From Acidobacteriota bacterium (GTDB lineage Bacteria > Acidobacteriota > Blastocatellia > Chloracidobacteriales > JADJPF01): a DNA stretch of 64,000 nucleotides. Made by a program: the position numbers and the translations under genes. This document shows, one piece after another, positions 14,695-23,685 of this stretch. The stretch is from NCBI GenBank assembly GCA_016213785.1, contig JACQZQ010000053.1, forward strand, positions 1 to 64,000. The letters are read 5' to 3'. The first letter of the stretch is position 1. Every line of letters starts with the position of its first letter. The notes beneath the pieces are model-generated. The model made no database searches. It was given only the letters and a program-made list of their open reading frames with translations, and had not been told where the DNA came from.

Positions 14695-16064
14695 TATTTA
14701 ATTTTTTCAAGTACTGCAACAAAAAAACCATCCATATTATCTTTACTAGGCCAAGTACGTACAAAATTTTCCTGAGTAAGAAAAATCTCTTGTGTTTTAG
14801 GCTTTATTATTTGAAAATCGGAATTCTTTAGTAGAAATTTTTTTATAACCTCTTCATTTTCTTCATATTCCATAGAACAAGTAGAATAAATAAGCCTTCC
14901 ACCAATTTTTACAAGTGATGAACAGTTATTTAAGATAGTAGTTTGTAACCTACCTAGTTCCAAGATTTTATCCTGAGAAAGCCTTAATTTAATCTCTGGA
15001 TTATGCCTAAGAGTCCCTGTTCCTGAACAAGGAGCGTCTATAAGTACTCTATCAAACAGGCATTTGCTATCAATAGGTAAATTTGCTCTAGCATCATAAC
15101 AGATAGGTAAAATTATTTTTGCACCTAGCCTATTAGCAGTTTCTTTTATTAATTTAACTCTATTTAAGTGTAAATCTCCGGCAATTATTAAGCCTTGATT
15201 GCCCATTTGAGCAGCTATTGCTGTAGTTTTACCACCTGGAGCGGCACAAACATCAAAAACTTTCATACCTGCCTTAGCTTCAACTAGTTGAACGACTAAT
15301 TGAGAGGCTAGGTCTTGAATATGTATTAACCCTTGACTAGCAAAATCTAACAGTTTGTGATTACTATCGCTAATTAGTAAAAAAGCATCTTTTAGCAAAG
15401 AGCTATTATCTGCCTTTAAGCCTACTTCAGTAAACTTATCTAATAAAGAGCTTTTACTAGTTTTTAGAGAGTTAACACGAAAATAGACTAAGGGTGTTTT
15501 ATTATTTGCTTCAGCTAAGGATTTTGTCCAGTCCACTCCATAGCGTTCAATCCAGCGTTTTACTAGCCAATCAGGGTGAGAGTTTACTAAAGCAATTTGT
15601 TGGTAAGTATCTAGACTAGTAGGATTTTCTATTTTTGGCAATTTCTTGAGATTAACTGAGTTAGCTATTTTTCTAAGCACTGCATTAACTAACCCTGAAG
15701 CAGAAGCCTTTTTATTTAATTTAACTAAATTTACTGAATCATTAACTATTGCATGGGTTGGAATACGTGTTAAATAAAGGAGTTGATAAAACCCTATACG
15801 AAGGGAAAGCAGCACTTCTAAGTCCAGTTTAGCTAGATTACAGCTAGAAATTTTTGCTAAGAGAAAATCTATATATCTTTGATGACGAAGTATTCCTAAA
15901 ACTATTTCTTGAGCTAAAGAACGATCTAAGGAAGAGAGGTTTTGAGTTAGGGTTGAAGTAAGTAAGTTAGTTGCAAAAGCATCTTCAAGAGAAACCCGCC
16001 TAAGTATTTCAAAAACTACTAGGCGGGCTGGACTAACTTTATAAGAAAAATTTGATTTAGCCAT
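14694..16064 (-). CDS. rsmB: 16S rRNA cytosine-967 C5-methyltransferase RsmB
   Basis: 456 residues from the ATG at 16064; a TTG two codons upstream is less likely. An N-terminal NusB-like RNA-binding domain (~1-150, with ALVNSHPDWLVKRWIERYG at its end) is followed by a SAM methyltransferase domain. This has DVCAAPGGKTTAIAAQM (SAM motif), IDAPCSGTGTLRHNPEIK (motif IV with Cys) and YSTCSMEYEENEEVI (motif VI with the catalytic Cys). It methylates C967 in the small-subunit rRNA in the cytoplasm. The two catalytic Cys are present. It is followed on the plus strand by the unrelated PATAN gene, convergent. Confidence 0.93.
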   Translation of the reverse strand: MAKSNFSYKVSPARLVVFEILRRVSLEDAFATNLLTSTLTQNLSSLDRSLAQEIVLGILRHQRYIDFLLAKISSCNLAKLDLEVLLSLRIGFYQLLYLTRIPTHAIVNDSVNLVKLNKKASASGLVNAVLRKIANSVNLKKLPKIENPTSLDTYQQIALVNSHPDWLVKRWIERYGVDWTKSLAEANNKTPLVYFRVNSLKTSKSSLLDKFTEVGLKADNSSLLKDAFLLISDSNHKLLDFASQGLIHIQDLASQLVVQLVEAKAGMKVFDVCAAPGGKTTAIAAQMGNQGLIIAGDLHLNRVKLIKETANRLGAKIILPICYDARANLPIDSKCLFDRVLIDAPCSGTGTLRHNPEIKLRLSQDKILELGRLQTTILNNCSSLVKIGGRLIYSTCSMEYEENEEVIKKFLLKNSDFQIIKPKTQEIFLTQENFVRTWPSKDNMDGFFVAVLEKIK

Positions 16065-16085
16065 TAACAAAATTATTTATTAAAA

Positions 16086-16403
16086 TTAATTACTAGGAGG
16101 AGCCTCTTTAGCTGTGTCTTTAGGCTCTTCTTTCTTACCTGTTTCTTCGGAATAAGATTTTAACCAACGTACATCAACTTGAGCGGCTTTACGTTCTTTC
16201 TTTTGATCTTTAAGCCAAAGCCCTCGCTTGTTCCAGCTTTTTCCCCCTGAGCCTTTATCATGACAGTAAGTACAGTCTTTTGCCTCAAACCCTAAATCTT
16301 TTGTTTGTTTTAAGAAAGGTGGGTAGGCATAGGTTTTATTGCTGTTTATAAAAATAATACTTACAATAACCAATATTAGTATAGCTAACAGTTTAATTCT
16401 CAT
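16086..16403 (-). CDS. Small exported monoheme c-type cytochrome-like protein
   Basis: 105 residues when started at 16403, where a TGGAG site precedes the ATG. A start 28 codons upstream would put charged residues before the signal peptide. The signal peptide is MRIKLLAILILVIVSIIFIN with cleavage near TYAYP. C44-T-Y-C47-H48 is a single heme c attachment motif, followed by GSGGKSWNKRGLWL and a Lys/Glu-rich tail. No distal Met ligand is obvious. The partner is unknown; a periplasmic electron carrier or heme-sensing role would fit. It lies 21 bases before the rsmB start, so they may be co-transcribed. Confidence 0.72.
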   Translation of the reverse strand: MRIKLLAILILVIVSIIFINSNKTYAYPPFLKQTKDLGFEAKDCTYCHDKGSGGKSWNKRGLWLKDQKKERKAAQVDVRWLKSYSEETGKKEEPKDTAKEAPPSN

Positions 16404-16520
16404 TTTTAGCTCCACAAAAATTCTAGGCTTGCTAAAACTTTTTTTGATTTGAGTCTTAAGGTTTTCAATTATAGTATTAAGATACAATTTAACAAAAAAA
16501 GTTTTGCTTAATTAAATAAA

Positions 16521-17087
16521 ATGTTGAAAAAATTTATTCCATTAATAATTATTTTTCTTTGTTCTTGCAGCCCGACCTTTCAAATAAAGCCTCGTCAAGA
16601 TATATCCATTACCCAAAAAAATATATCTAATAGTGTGTCTAATAGTAAAATAGAAATGCAGGCTAAGCTTTTATCTGAGGATGAGATTGTAGAGATTTTC
16701 GATGGAAATCTTTTACTTGCTAGCATAATAGCTATAGAAATTACTCTTACTAATAAAAATGAACAGTCTATTATTTTTTCAGAAAAAGATTTTTCTCTTT
16801 TAGGTGAACAAGGTAGGGTTTTTAGCAATATAAAAGATAAAGATGTGCTAGAAAAACTCCTAGATTACTATAAAATAAGGGCTTATAACCCTTATAGCTA
16901 TGAAAAAATGAAAGCTAATTTATTAACACATAGTTTAAGTCTTAAAACGCCCTTTATGCTTAATGAGAGTCGCAGAGGATTAGTTTTTTTTAGCCTTAAA
17001 AAAACTACAACTATTCCTAAAGGGCTTGAATTAAAACTAAGTAGAAAGAAATTTTTTGCAGAAAGTTTATTATTAAAACTAGACTAA
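16521..17087 (+). CDS. Hypothetical lipoprotein
   Basis: 188 residues. The signal peptide MLKKFIPLIIIFLCSC ends in a lipobox with Cys at position 16, so membrane anchoring is expected. The rest has beta-type patterning (IEITLTNKNEQSIIFSEKDFSLLG, FSLKKTTTIPKGLELKLSRKK) recalling an immunoglobulin-like or DUF4352-type fold, a guess only. No clear ribosome-binding site. It is divergent from the cytochrome gene and ends at a strong terminator. Confidence 0.65.
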   Translation: MLKKFIPLIIIFLCSCSPTFQIKPRQDISITQKNISNSVSNSKIEMQAKLLSEDEIVEIFDGNLLLASIIAIEITLTNKNEQSIIFSEKDFSLLGEQGRVFSNIKDKDVLEKLLDYYKIRAYNPYSYEKMKANLLTHSLSLKTPFMLNESRRGLVFFSLKKTTTIPKGLELKLSRKKFFAESLLLKLD

Positions 17088-17132
17088 ATACCTAAGATTA
17101 GTACTAATTAAAAAATACTAATCCTAGGTATT
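17087..17132. terminator. Strong bidirectional terminator
   Basis: AATACCTAAGATTAGTA (17087-17103) pairs with TACTAATCCTAGGTATT (17116-17132), 17 positions with one mismatch and a 12-base A-rich loop. It separates the convergent lipoprotein gene (plus) and LolA-like gene (minus). Confidence 0.85.
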
Positions 17133-17149
17133 ATTATTGGGTATCAATG

Positions 17150-17857
17150 CTAGCCTTTAACAATTTTTGTACTTTTTGGAGGAGCAAAGTTTTCTATTAA
17201 GGCTTTCACATTAAAGCTTTCGTTTTTCTTTAAGTTACTTAGTCTAATAGTAGTAACATCTCCATTATTTTCCACTAAATTTTCTTGAACAGGTAGCCAA
17301 GAGCTATGAGAAATCCAGATATCTATACTTTTATATGGAGTAGCCTGTTTAGGAGTAAGATGAAGGAGAGAAGTCTGTTCGCCTTGGATTTTTTCTTCTT
17401 TTACAAAAGCTACATCATAATTTGTTTTAATAGCAGAAACAGAGCCAAAAGTAATTGCTAGAGAGCCAAAAGACTGAGAGCCTTTAGCATTTTTAAGAGA
17501 TGTTATTAGCATTTGTTGAACAGTAGGTTGGTAGAACTTAATTTCATCACCAGTAATAATAACAGTCTTTTTTGTTGGAGCATTAATATCTATACGTAAT
17601 TTCATTGCCCCATTTTTAGCAGGTAAATAATAAAGTTCGCCTGTTTCTACTGGGTCATCAATACCGAGTTGGGTATTTTTCTTCTGTTGCCAGATAGTTG
17701 CAACTAAAGAATTAAGATTGCGGCCTACAGTTTCCATTTGCCCTAACACGCTTTCTGCACCTGCTTTATTTGTTGGTAATGGAAGAGCTTTTGTGTCTAT
17801 TATCAAAGAAAAAGATAAAAGCAAACATATAAAAAAAGATAAAACATATTTTTTCAT
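17150..17857 (-). CDS. LolA-like periplasmic lipoprotein carrier
   Basis: 235 residues from the ATG at 17857, preceded by GGAG. The signal peptide MKKYVLSFFICLLLSFSLI is cleaved near TKALP. The body has LolA-family patterning: a helical start (AESVLGQMETVGRNLNSLVATIWQQ), GELYYLPAKNGAMKLRIDI, TVIITGDEIKFYQP, and LTPKQATPYKSIDIWISHSSWLPVQENLVENNGD. LolA shuttles lipoproteins across the periplasm from the LolCDE exporter. It is the last gene of a minus-strand cluster with an FtsX-like permease, ATPase and a lipoprotein, which supports this. Sequence divergence from classical LolA is large. Confidence 0.75.
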   Translation of the reverse strand: MKKYVLSFFICLLLSFSLIIDTKALPLPTNKAGAESVLGQMETVGRNLNSLVATIWQQKKNTQLGIDDPVETGELYYLPAKNGAMKLRIDINAPTKKTVIITGDEIKFYQPTVQQMLITSLKNAKGSQSFGSLAITFGSVSAIKTNYDVAFVKEEKIQGEQTSLLHLTPKQATPYKSIDIWISHSSWLPVQENLVENNGDVTTIRLSNLKKNESFNVKALIENFAPPKSTKIVKG

Positions 17858-17918
17858 CTTAAAAAAATCTCCAATCAAAATAAGACTCAACTTAAAATAG
17901 TTGGTCTATCTATATAAA

Positions 17919-18296
17919 CTATTCAAACCAAACACGATAACCGCGAATTTCGCCTACATCATCTTGATGCTCTTTTGGGCTTGTAGTTTTTACCAAATCA
18001 ATTTCTACTCGTTTAACCACAACCTTACGTTGAAAACGTTCTGAAACAACATCTGCAAGCAAATCATTTAGCTTTAGGTTTGCTTTAGCTTGCGCTGTTA
18101 TATCATTAGTTGAAATATAAGTACGTTGGGTTTGCATGGTATTTTTAACAGGATCGCTAGAATAACGCTCATCCAGAAATTCTTTCGGGGTTAAAAAAAT
18201 AAAGGCAAGAATAACAACACAAAGAACATCATATTGCCAAGTGCCTCGTTCATAAGACCATAGAATTATATTTTTAATAGCATCAAATATTTTCAT
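17919..18296 (-). CDS. Small single-pass membrane protein in the Lol-like cluster
   Basis: 125 residues. One membrane segment (~22-38, VLCVVILAFIFLTPKEF) follows a short cytoplasmic head, and a ~90-residue soluble part follows. No family is recognised. It lies between the ATPase gene and the LolA-like gene, with short gaps, so it is probably part of the same transcript. An accessory role in lipoprotein export is inference from position only. Confidence 0.7.
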   Translation of the reverse strand: MKIFDAIKNIILWSYERGTWQYDVLCVVILAFIFLTPKEFLDERYSSDPVKNTMQTQRTYISTNDITAQAKANLKLNDLLADVVSERFQRKVVVKRVEIDLVKTTSPKEHQDDVGEIRGYRVWFE

Positions 18297-18329
18297 AAAC
18301 TTAAACTATGTCCAAGATTCTAACTTTAA

Positions 18330-19010
18330 TCATTTATTTACTATTTGCCCATCGCGCATATGAACAACCCTTTGAGCAATACTTGCTGCTTCTGGGCTGT
18401 GGGTGATCATTACAATAGTTTGCCCAAATTTACCATTTAGTTCTTGAAGCATTTTTAAAACAATTTGAGAATTTTCACTATCTAAATTACCTGTAGGCTC
18501 ATCAGCTAAAACAATTGCAGGGCTACCAACTAGAGCACGAGCAATGGCTACACGTTGTTGTTCACCACCAGAAAGTTCTAAGGGTTTATGATTTAACCTA
18601 CCTTCTAAGTTTAGCAAGCGTAAAATTTCTCTACGTCGTTCAGAATCATTTTTATGATTTCCATTAAGCCTAATTCTTTCTGCTAAACGAATATTTCCCT
18701 CTGCTGTTAAAGTAGGGAATAGATTAAATTTTTGAAAAACAAATCCTATTTTTTGCCTTCTAAGTTCAGTTCTAGAGCCATCGCTCATTTTAGAAAGGTC
18801 TTGACCATCGATCAATACACTTCCAGAACTGGGTTTTAACATTCCGCCAAGAATATGTAGCATAGTAGATTTACCACAGCCTGAAGGCCCCATTATTGCA
18901 ACAAATTCTGCTTGATTTACTGTAAGATTAACTCCTCTTAGAGCATTTACAGCTACTTTACCTATTTGGTAAATCATTTTTAAGTCTACTGTTTGTAATA
19001 TTGTTTTCAT
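18330..19010 (-). CDS. ABC transporter ATPase, LolD/MacB type
   Basis: 226 residues, usual length for LolD-like ATPases. Walker A is GPSGCGKS (41-48), the signature is [15 protein letters not shown], Walker B is [11 protein letters not shown], and the switch His sits in MITHSPEAA. It starts two bases after the stop of the FtsX-like permease and should form a complex with it. In the Lol system this complex releases lipoproteins from the inner membrane; a MacB-like exporter is the alternative. Confidence 0.92.
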   Translation of the reverse strand: MKTILQTVDLKMIYQIGKVAVNALRGVNLTVNQAEFVAIMGPSGCGKSTMLHILGGMLKPSSGSVLIDGQDLSKMSDGSRTELRRQKIGFVFQKFNLFPTLTAEGNIRLAERIRLNGNHKNDSERRREILRLLNLEGRLNHKPLELSGGEQQRVAIARALVGSPAIVLADEPTGNLDSENSQIVLKMLQELNGKFGQTIVMITHSPEAASIAQRVVHMRDGQIVNK

Positions 19011-19012
19011 GA

Positions 19013-20110
19013 TTATTCGTAACTTAAAGCCTTAACTGGATCTTGGTTAGCTACTTTTAGAGCAGGGTAAAGTGCTCCTATTAAACCGCTTAATATTCCT
19101 ACTAAAGCGGCATAAAGTAACCATTTGAGTTCTAAATCAATGATTAATGAGGTATTTTTTATTATCAACCACCTACCAGTAATAGCGACTAAATACCCAA
19201 GTAAAGTTCCTAGTACACTAATAAGTAAAGCTTCTTTTTCAATTTCAAAAATAATAAAGCTCTTTGATGCTCCAAGGCTTTTTAGTACACCTATTTCACG
19301 AGTTCTTTCTGTGATAGTTGTATACATTGCTAGCATAATTACTAATATGCTAATAATTATAGATACCACTACTACAGCTTTAACAAAAGTATTAACTGCT
19401 GGTAAACCTTTTTCATAGAGGGACTGTATTTCACGAGTAAAAAGGACTTTATTGCCAGGTAAAGTACTTAAAATATTTGTAGCTACCTGTTCTTGGTTAC
19501 TTGTCGTTTGACATTTTACAAAAACAAAACTACAACGATCCTTTGAACCAAGAAGATTTTGCATCATAGAGAGTTTTATTTTTATTCTGGCACCTATTTC
19601 AGGTTGATAAATTCCAGAGACATAAAACTTATGACCAAATAAATCAATACTATCGCCTATTTTTACTTTCTTATCTTTTGCATAAATAGGATCAACAATA
19701 ACTTCATTATCTTCACTTAAGGTTTTGCCTTGATCGATAGATAAGTTAGTAACTTTTTGATAAGTATCTATATCAATACCTTCAACCATTTCCATACCAA
19801 AACTTTGATTAGAGGGTTTTAAGTATTGACCCACAGGGCTAACAGCTTGAACACCATTTATTTCAGCAATTTTAGGAGCATATTGAACTGGCAAAGATAA
19901 TACAGAACTTGTTCCTGGCCCATAATTATTTGGTCTAGTAAAAAGTAGTTCTGCCCCTACGTTAGAATTACGGCGGCCTTGTTCTTGAAGCACACCATGA
20001 GAGAGACCAACCATTAAAACTACTAGTACAACTCCTAAAGCAACACCTATAACACTAATTATTGTTCTAATTGGACGTTGTTTTAAGTTGGCTGTAACTA
20101 AATTATCCAT
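19013..20110 (-). CDS. FtsX/MacB-type ABC permease, LolC/E-like
   Basis: 365 residues. An N-terminal membrane helix (~14-34, [21 protein letters not shown]) is followed by a ~200-residue MacB periplasmic core. Three C-terminal helices follow (~245-345), including [21 protein letters not shown], the hallmark coupling loop of FtsX-domain permeases. This is LolC/LolE/MacB architecture, as opposed to a channel permease. An AGGTG site precedes the ATG. The ATPase is next, so a complex of two copies of each is expected. Only one permease gene is present, suggesting a homodimer. Confidence 0.9.
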   Translation of the reverse strand: MDNLVTANLKQRPIRTIISVIGVALGVVLVVLMVGLSHGVLQEQGRRNSNVGAELLFTRPNNYGPGTSSVLSLPVQYAPKIAEINGVQAVSPVGQYLKPSNQSFGMEMVEGIDIDTYQKVTNLSIDQGKTLSEDNEVIVDPIYAKDKKVKIGDSIDLFGHKFYVSGIYQPEIGARIKIKLSMMQNLLGSKDRCSFVFVKCQTTSNQEQVATNILSTLPGNKVLFTREIQSLYEKGLPAVNTFVKAVVVVSIIISILVIMLAMYTTITERTREIGVLKSLGASKSFIIFEIEKEALLISVLGTLLGYLVAITGRWLIIKNTSLIIDLELKWLLYAALVGILSGLIGALYPALKVANQDPVKALSYE

Positions 20111-20196
20111 TAAATCACCTGTTAAGCCCTTTATTTATTTTAGGCTATAAGAATATTGTGCTATTCTTGAACGTAGCAAAAACAAAAACCTTGCAA

Positions 20197-20226
20197 GCTA
20201 AAAAGGGGTTTTTCTTACTTTTTAGC
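20197..20226. terminator. Hairpin inside the Lol-like cluster
   Basis: GCTAAAAAG (20197-20205) pairs with CTTTTTAGC (20218-20226). It lies between the upstream lipoprotein gene and the permease gene. On the minus strand no T run follows directly, so partial attenuation or mRNA processing is more likely than full termination. Confidence 0.45.
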
Positions 20227-20237
20227 AAAAATAAAAC

Positions 20238-21254
20238 TTAGGATGCATCTAGATTTTTTTCAGGTAAATTCTCTTTATTTTCTAGAAAAAATACTGATTT
20301 CTCTATATCAGTATTCTCTTGGGTATTTTCAAAATTTAATTCTAGAGTGTAATTATCCATTGAACGAATTACCTCTATAGTTTGAGGAAATGCTGTTTTA
20401 CCTACGGTTTTATACTTCTTATAGCTAACTTCTGAAACTACTGCACCATCTTGGTTAAAAATCTGGATATGGGCAAGAGGTAAGCTTGCCTGTGTTCGAT
20501 CAAACCAAAATTGTTTAAGTAAGTGTAGTTGACCATTACTTAATTTTTCTAGTAAATATAAAACTTGATAGCTACGTAGTACACGTTTAGGAGTTTGGCC
20601 TACTACGTTATCTAGCTCTTCGCGTGTTAAGTCTGAAATAAAATACTGCAAGTTACTATCATCTGCTTTAATTGGTTTTATAAGTATAGCCTCAGTAATA
20701 TGTTGAGGACGGATTCGCGCAATAGAGCTAATCTGTTGTTTCTGTTGGGCTTTTCTTGGGTCTTGTTTTACTTCTGTCCCTGACATTTTTTCTACTTGCT
20801 CGCTATAGTCGCGCTTATTAGTTCCTAATAAAAACCTTCTATATTCATCAGGATAATAAACAGCAATACGGAATTTATCTCCATCAGAAGTCATATCAGC
20901 AATATTTTGTTTAATAATAGGAACACGAATTACTAAGCGGATTTGTTCAGGGCGTTGTAGAACTACTAGAGCATCAGCAGGCCGATAAGGTTCTATTTTA
21001 CCTTGTTCAGAAAGTCTTAGGTCAGTTAGTTTTAGTGAAGCATTGCCTTTTATTGAACTAACTTCTGTTAAATCGTTTATTTTCTGAATTAAACTATTTG
21101 CTGGTAATCGCCCAAAGGTTTTTAACAAAGTAGCAGTACTCTTTGTTGTTTTAACGCTTAAACAGCCGCTTGCAGTGAGTACTAGTATGACACACAGCAA
21201 ACATAATAGTTTTTTATAGGATTTTATCTTAGGCCAGGAAGGCCAATAATGCAT
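20238..21254 (-). CDS. LolA/LolB-fold-like lipoprotein at the head of the Lol-like cluster
   Basis: 338 residues. The signal peptide ends in LTASGC, giving a lipidated Cys at about residue 31. The mature part has the antiparallel strand pattern of LolA/LolB-fold proteins (IKGNASLKLTDLRL, ADALVVLQRPEQIRLVIRVPII, DMTSDGDKFRIAVYYPDEYRRFLLG, LPLAHIQIFNQDGAVVSEVSYKKY). This resembles DUF4292-type proteins. As an outer-membrane acceptor (LolB role) it would complete the system formed by the downstream permease, ATPase and LolA-like gene. That role is inference; the fold call is by pattern only. Confidence 0.68.
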   Translation of the reverse strand: MHYWPSWPKIKSYKKLLCLLCVILVLTASGCLSVKTTKSTATLLKTFGRLPANSLIQKINDLTEVSSIKGNASLKLTDLRLSEQGKIEPYRPADALVVLQRPEQIRLVIRVPIIKQNIADMTSDGDKFRIAVYYPDEYRRFLLGTNKRDYSEQVEKMSGTEVKQDPRKAQQKQQISSIARIRPQHITEAILIKPIKADDSNLQYFISDLTREELDNVVGQTPKRVLRSYQVLYLLEKLSNGQLHLLKQFWFDRTQASLPLAHIQIFNQDGAVVSEVSYKKYKTVGKTAFPQTIEVIRSMDNYTLELNFENTQENTDIEKSVFFLENKENLPEKNLDAS

Positions 21255-21467
21255 AAGTCAACTCTCTTATATTAAATGTGTTAAAGATGAAAATTTATCC
21301 TTGGATACAAATATGCAAGATTACCAAAAGCTTTCTAAAGTTGTCAAACTGCTTTTCAAGCTTTAATACTATTAAAAAGGTTGGCTTTTACTCTTAATAA
21401 ACTATCTATGTTCAATAGGTTATAAATTTTCCATAGTTACTTTTCTTAATCTTTAGATCAAGTAAAT

Positions 21468-21499
21468 ATCGCCCGCAAATTATCTTAATAACGGGCGAT
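21468..21499 (-). terminator. Hairpin downstream of the S9 peptidase
   Basis: ATCGCCCG (21468-21475) pairs with CGGGCGAT (21492-21499), a GC-rich 8-bp stem in an AT-rich gap. It lies about 40 bases past the stop of the S9 peptidase on the minus strand. Only a short AT-rich tract follows, so terminator strength is uncertain. Confidence 0.55.
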
Positions 21500-21541
21500 A
21501 GAGTTAAAGCTTGCAAAGTTTTTGATAAAAATCTTACCCTT

Positions 21542-23572
21542 TTAGTTGTTTAAGTGTGTCTTAAACCAACCTAAAACAGTGTTATACCAAAGTTCGCTAT
21601 TTTGTGGCTTTAAGATCCAATGACCTTCATCAGGAAAATAAAGGAGCTTAGAAGCAACATCCATTCTTTGAAGTGCTGTAAATAGCTGTATTCCTTCACC
21701 TACTGGAACACGATAATCAAGCTCTCCATGTATTACTAAAGTTGGGGTCTTAAAGTTTTTTACAAAATTACTTGGAGAGTGTTTTTCATAAAGATCTCTA
21801 TTATTCCAAGGAGTCCCCTTAAATTCCCAATCTGTAAACCAAAGTTCTTCAGTAGCACCATACATACTCACTAAATTATAGACACCTGCGTGTGAAACTA
21901 ACGCCTTAAAGCGATCTGTATGGCCTAAAATCCAGTTAACCATATAACCACCAAATGACCCACCAGCAGCACCTACACGTGTTTTATCTACAAAGCCAAG
22001 AGAAATTGTATGGTCAACAGCGCTCATAATGTCTTGATAGCATTTACCGCCCCAATCTCCACTAATTTCATCTGTAAATTTTTGACCATAACCAATACTC
22101 CCTCGTGGATTAGGCATTAGCACCACATAACCAGCAGATGTATAAATATTAGCATTCCAACGATAGCCAAAATTATGTTCCCAAGCCCCTTGTGGCCCAC
22201 CATGAATTAAAACTACCATAGGATATTTTTTACCTGCTTCAAATCCAATGGGCTTAAGTAAAATAGAATGTATGCTAGCACCATCAGCAGGACTCTTTGA
22301 ATAAACATCTTCTCCTTCAACTAGCTGACGTTTTGAAAGTAACTCACTATTAGTATCTGTTATTTGCTTTTCATTCATATTTTCCAAGCGCAAAGTAAAG
22401 ACTTCTGCTGGTTTAGTCATTGAGCTACGAGTAAAAAGTAATTTATTGCCATTATCAGTAATACTAAGTTCCCCATTACAGGATTTATCAACAATTTTTT
22501 TAATTTCTGTTGTAGCTCTATCAACAACATAGATTGGAATATAACCATTATCAATTGCAGTAAAGTAAATTTTTTTGCTATCAGGCGACCAAACAAACTC
22601 TTCTACTGCACGATCCAATTTCTCGCTAATACTTTGAGATTTGCCTGTTTGACGGTCATAGAGCATAAGTCTAAAACGGTCTGCTTCAAAACCTGCTCGC
22701 TCTTGAGAACGATATGCGATAAAACGGCTATCTGGTGAATATAGAGGGTTTGTATCTGATCCTGGTGAAAGTGTAATACGTTTTGCTTCACCACCTTTTA
22801 TTGAAACAATAAATAAATCATTATTAGTGCTAGTAGCTTCTACTTTATCAGTATTACGGGCAAAACAAACTTCTTTACCATCAGGAGAGAAAGTATAGTT
22901 ATCTGGCCCGCCTAATGAAAAAGGAGGTGCATCAAAATCACCTGGAGTTAGGTCTAAGGCTGTACCACCACTAGAAGAAATAATAAACACATGGCTACGT
23001 TTACCTTCTTTCCAGCTATTCCAATGACGATAAAGTAGGCGATCAGCAATTTTAGCTTTTACCTTACTGTTTTCTACTTCAGCTAGTTTTTTCTTATTAC
23101 ACTCATCATCTGCACATTCTGGGTAAATTTCAGAAGTAAAAAGTAAATGTTTACCATCTGGTGCCCAGACAAAATCTGCTGCTTCTGTAGAAATATTACT
23201 TAATTTTTGTACAGCTTTAGTATCAACATTAAAAGTCCAAATCTGTGAAGCTCCATCTCTAGAAGAAATAAAGGCTAGAGTTTTGCCATCTGGCGACCAA
23301 CGTGGTCTAGAATCTTTTCCAGAACTCTCTGTTAGCATCTGTGCGTCTGCACCATTACTAGCAGTTAAGTATATTTGACTAGTGCGTTTATTAGTCTCTC
23401 TATCATAACTAGTCACACTATAAGCAACGGTCTTACCATCTGGGGAAACTTGTGGATCACCAACTCGCTTAAAACGAAATAGGTCTGTAACTTTTAATCC
23501 TGAAGGGCTTTCAGCTACAGCAACAAAATTTAATGCTAGCATTAGAGCCAACACTGAAAATACTTTTTTCAT
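21542..23572 (-). CDS. Exported S9-family peptidase (acylaminoacyl-peptidase type)
   Basis: 676 residues with signal peptide MKKVFSVLALMLALNFVAVA. Residues ~25-400 are a beta-propeller of PD40/WD40-like repeats (SPDGKTVAYSV, SPDGKTLAFIS, APDGKHLLFTS, SPDGKEVCFAR, SPDSRFIAYRS, SPDSKKIYFTA). Residues ~410-676 are the prolyl-oligopeptidase catalytic domain with Ser539 in GGSFGGY, Asp619 in HGELDYRVP and His651 in DEGHWI. The triad is complete and the length is typical. It cleaves short peptides in the periplasm or outside the cell. AAAGGAG precedes the ATG. A single-gene transcript is likely. Confidence 0.93.
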   Translation of the reverse strand: MKKVFSVLALMLALNFVAVAESPSGLKVTDLFRFKRVGDPQVSPDGKTVAYSVTSYDRETNKRTSQIYLTASNGADAQMLTESSGKDSRPRWSPDGKTLAFISSRDGASQIWTFNVDTKAVQKLSNISTEAADFVWAPDGKHLLFTSEIYPECADDECNKKKLAEVENSKVKAKIADRLLYRHWNSWKEGKRSHVFIISSSGGTALDLTPGDFDAPPFSLGGPDNYTFSPDGKEVCFARNTDKVEATSTNNDLFIVSIKGGEAKRITLSPGSDTNPLYSPDSRFIAYRSQERAGFEADRFRLMLYDRQTGKSQSISEKLDRAVEEFVWSPDSKKIYFTAIDNGYIPIYVVDRATTEIKKIVDKSCNGELSITDNGNKLLFTRSSMTKPAEVFTLRLENMNEKQITDTNSELLSKRQLVEGEDVYSKSPADGASIHSILLKPIGFEAGKKYPMVVLIHGGPQGAWEHNFGYRWNANIYTSAGYVVLMPNPRGSIGYGQKFTDEISGDWGGKCYQDIMSAVDHTISLGFVDKTRVGAAGGSFGGYMVNWILGHTDRFKALVSHAGVYNLVSMYGATEELWFTDWEFKGTPWNNRDLYEKHSPSNFVKNFKTPTLVIHGELDYRVPVGEGIQLFTALQRMDVASKLLYFPDEGHWILKPQNSELWYNTVLGWFKTHLNN

Positions 23573-23685
23573 ACAAACTCCTTTATTTGCTGATAAAAAT
23601 AAACTATTGATAATTAATTAGTAGTAATGCAGTTATCAGAAAGTTGTTTTGATAGCTTTTAATAATTAAATTTAAGCCTAACAGA

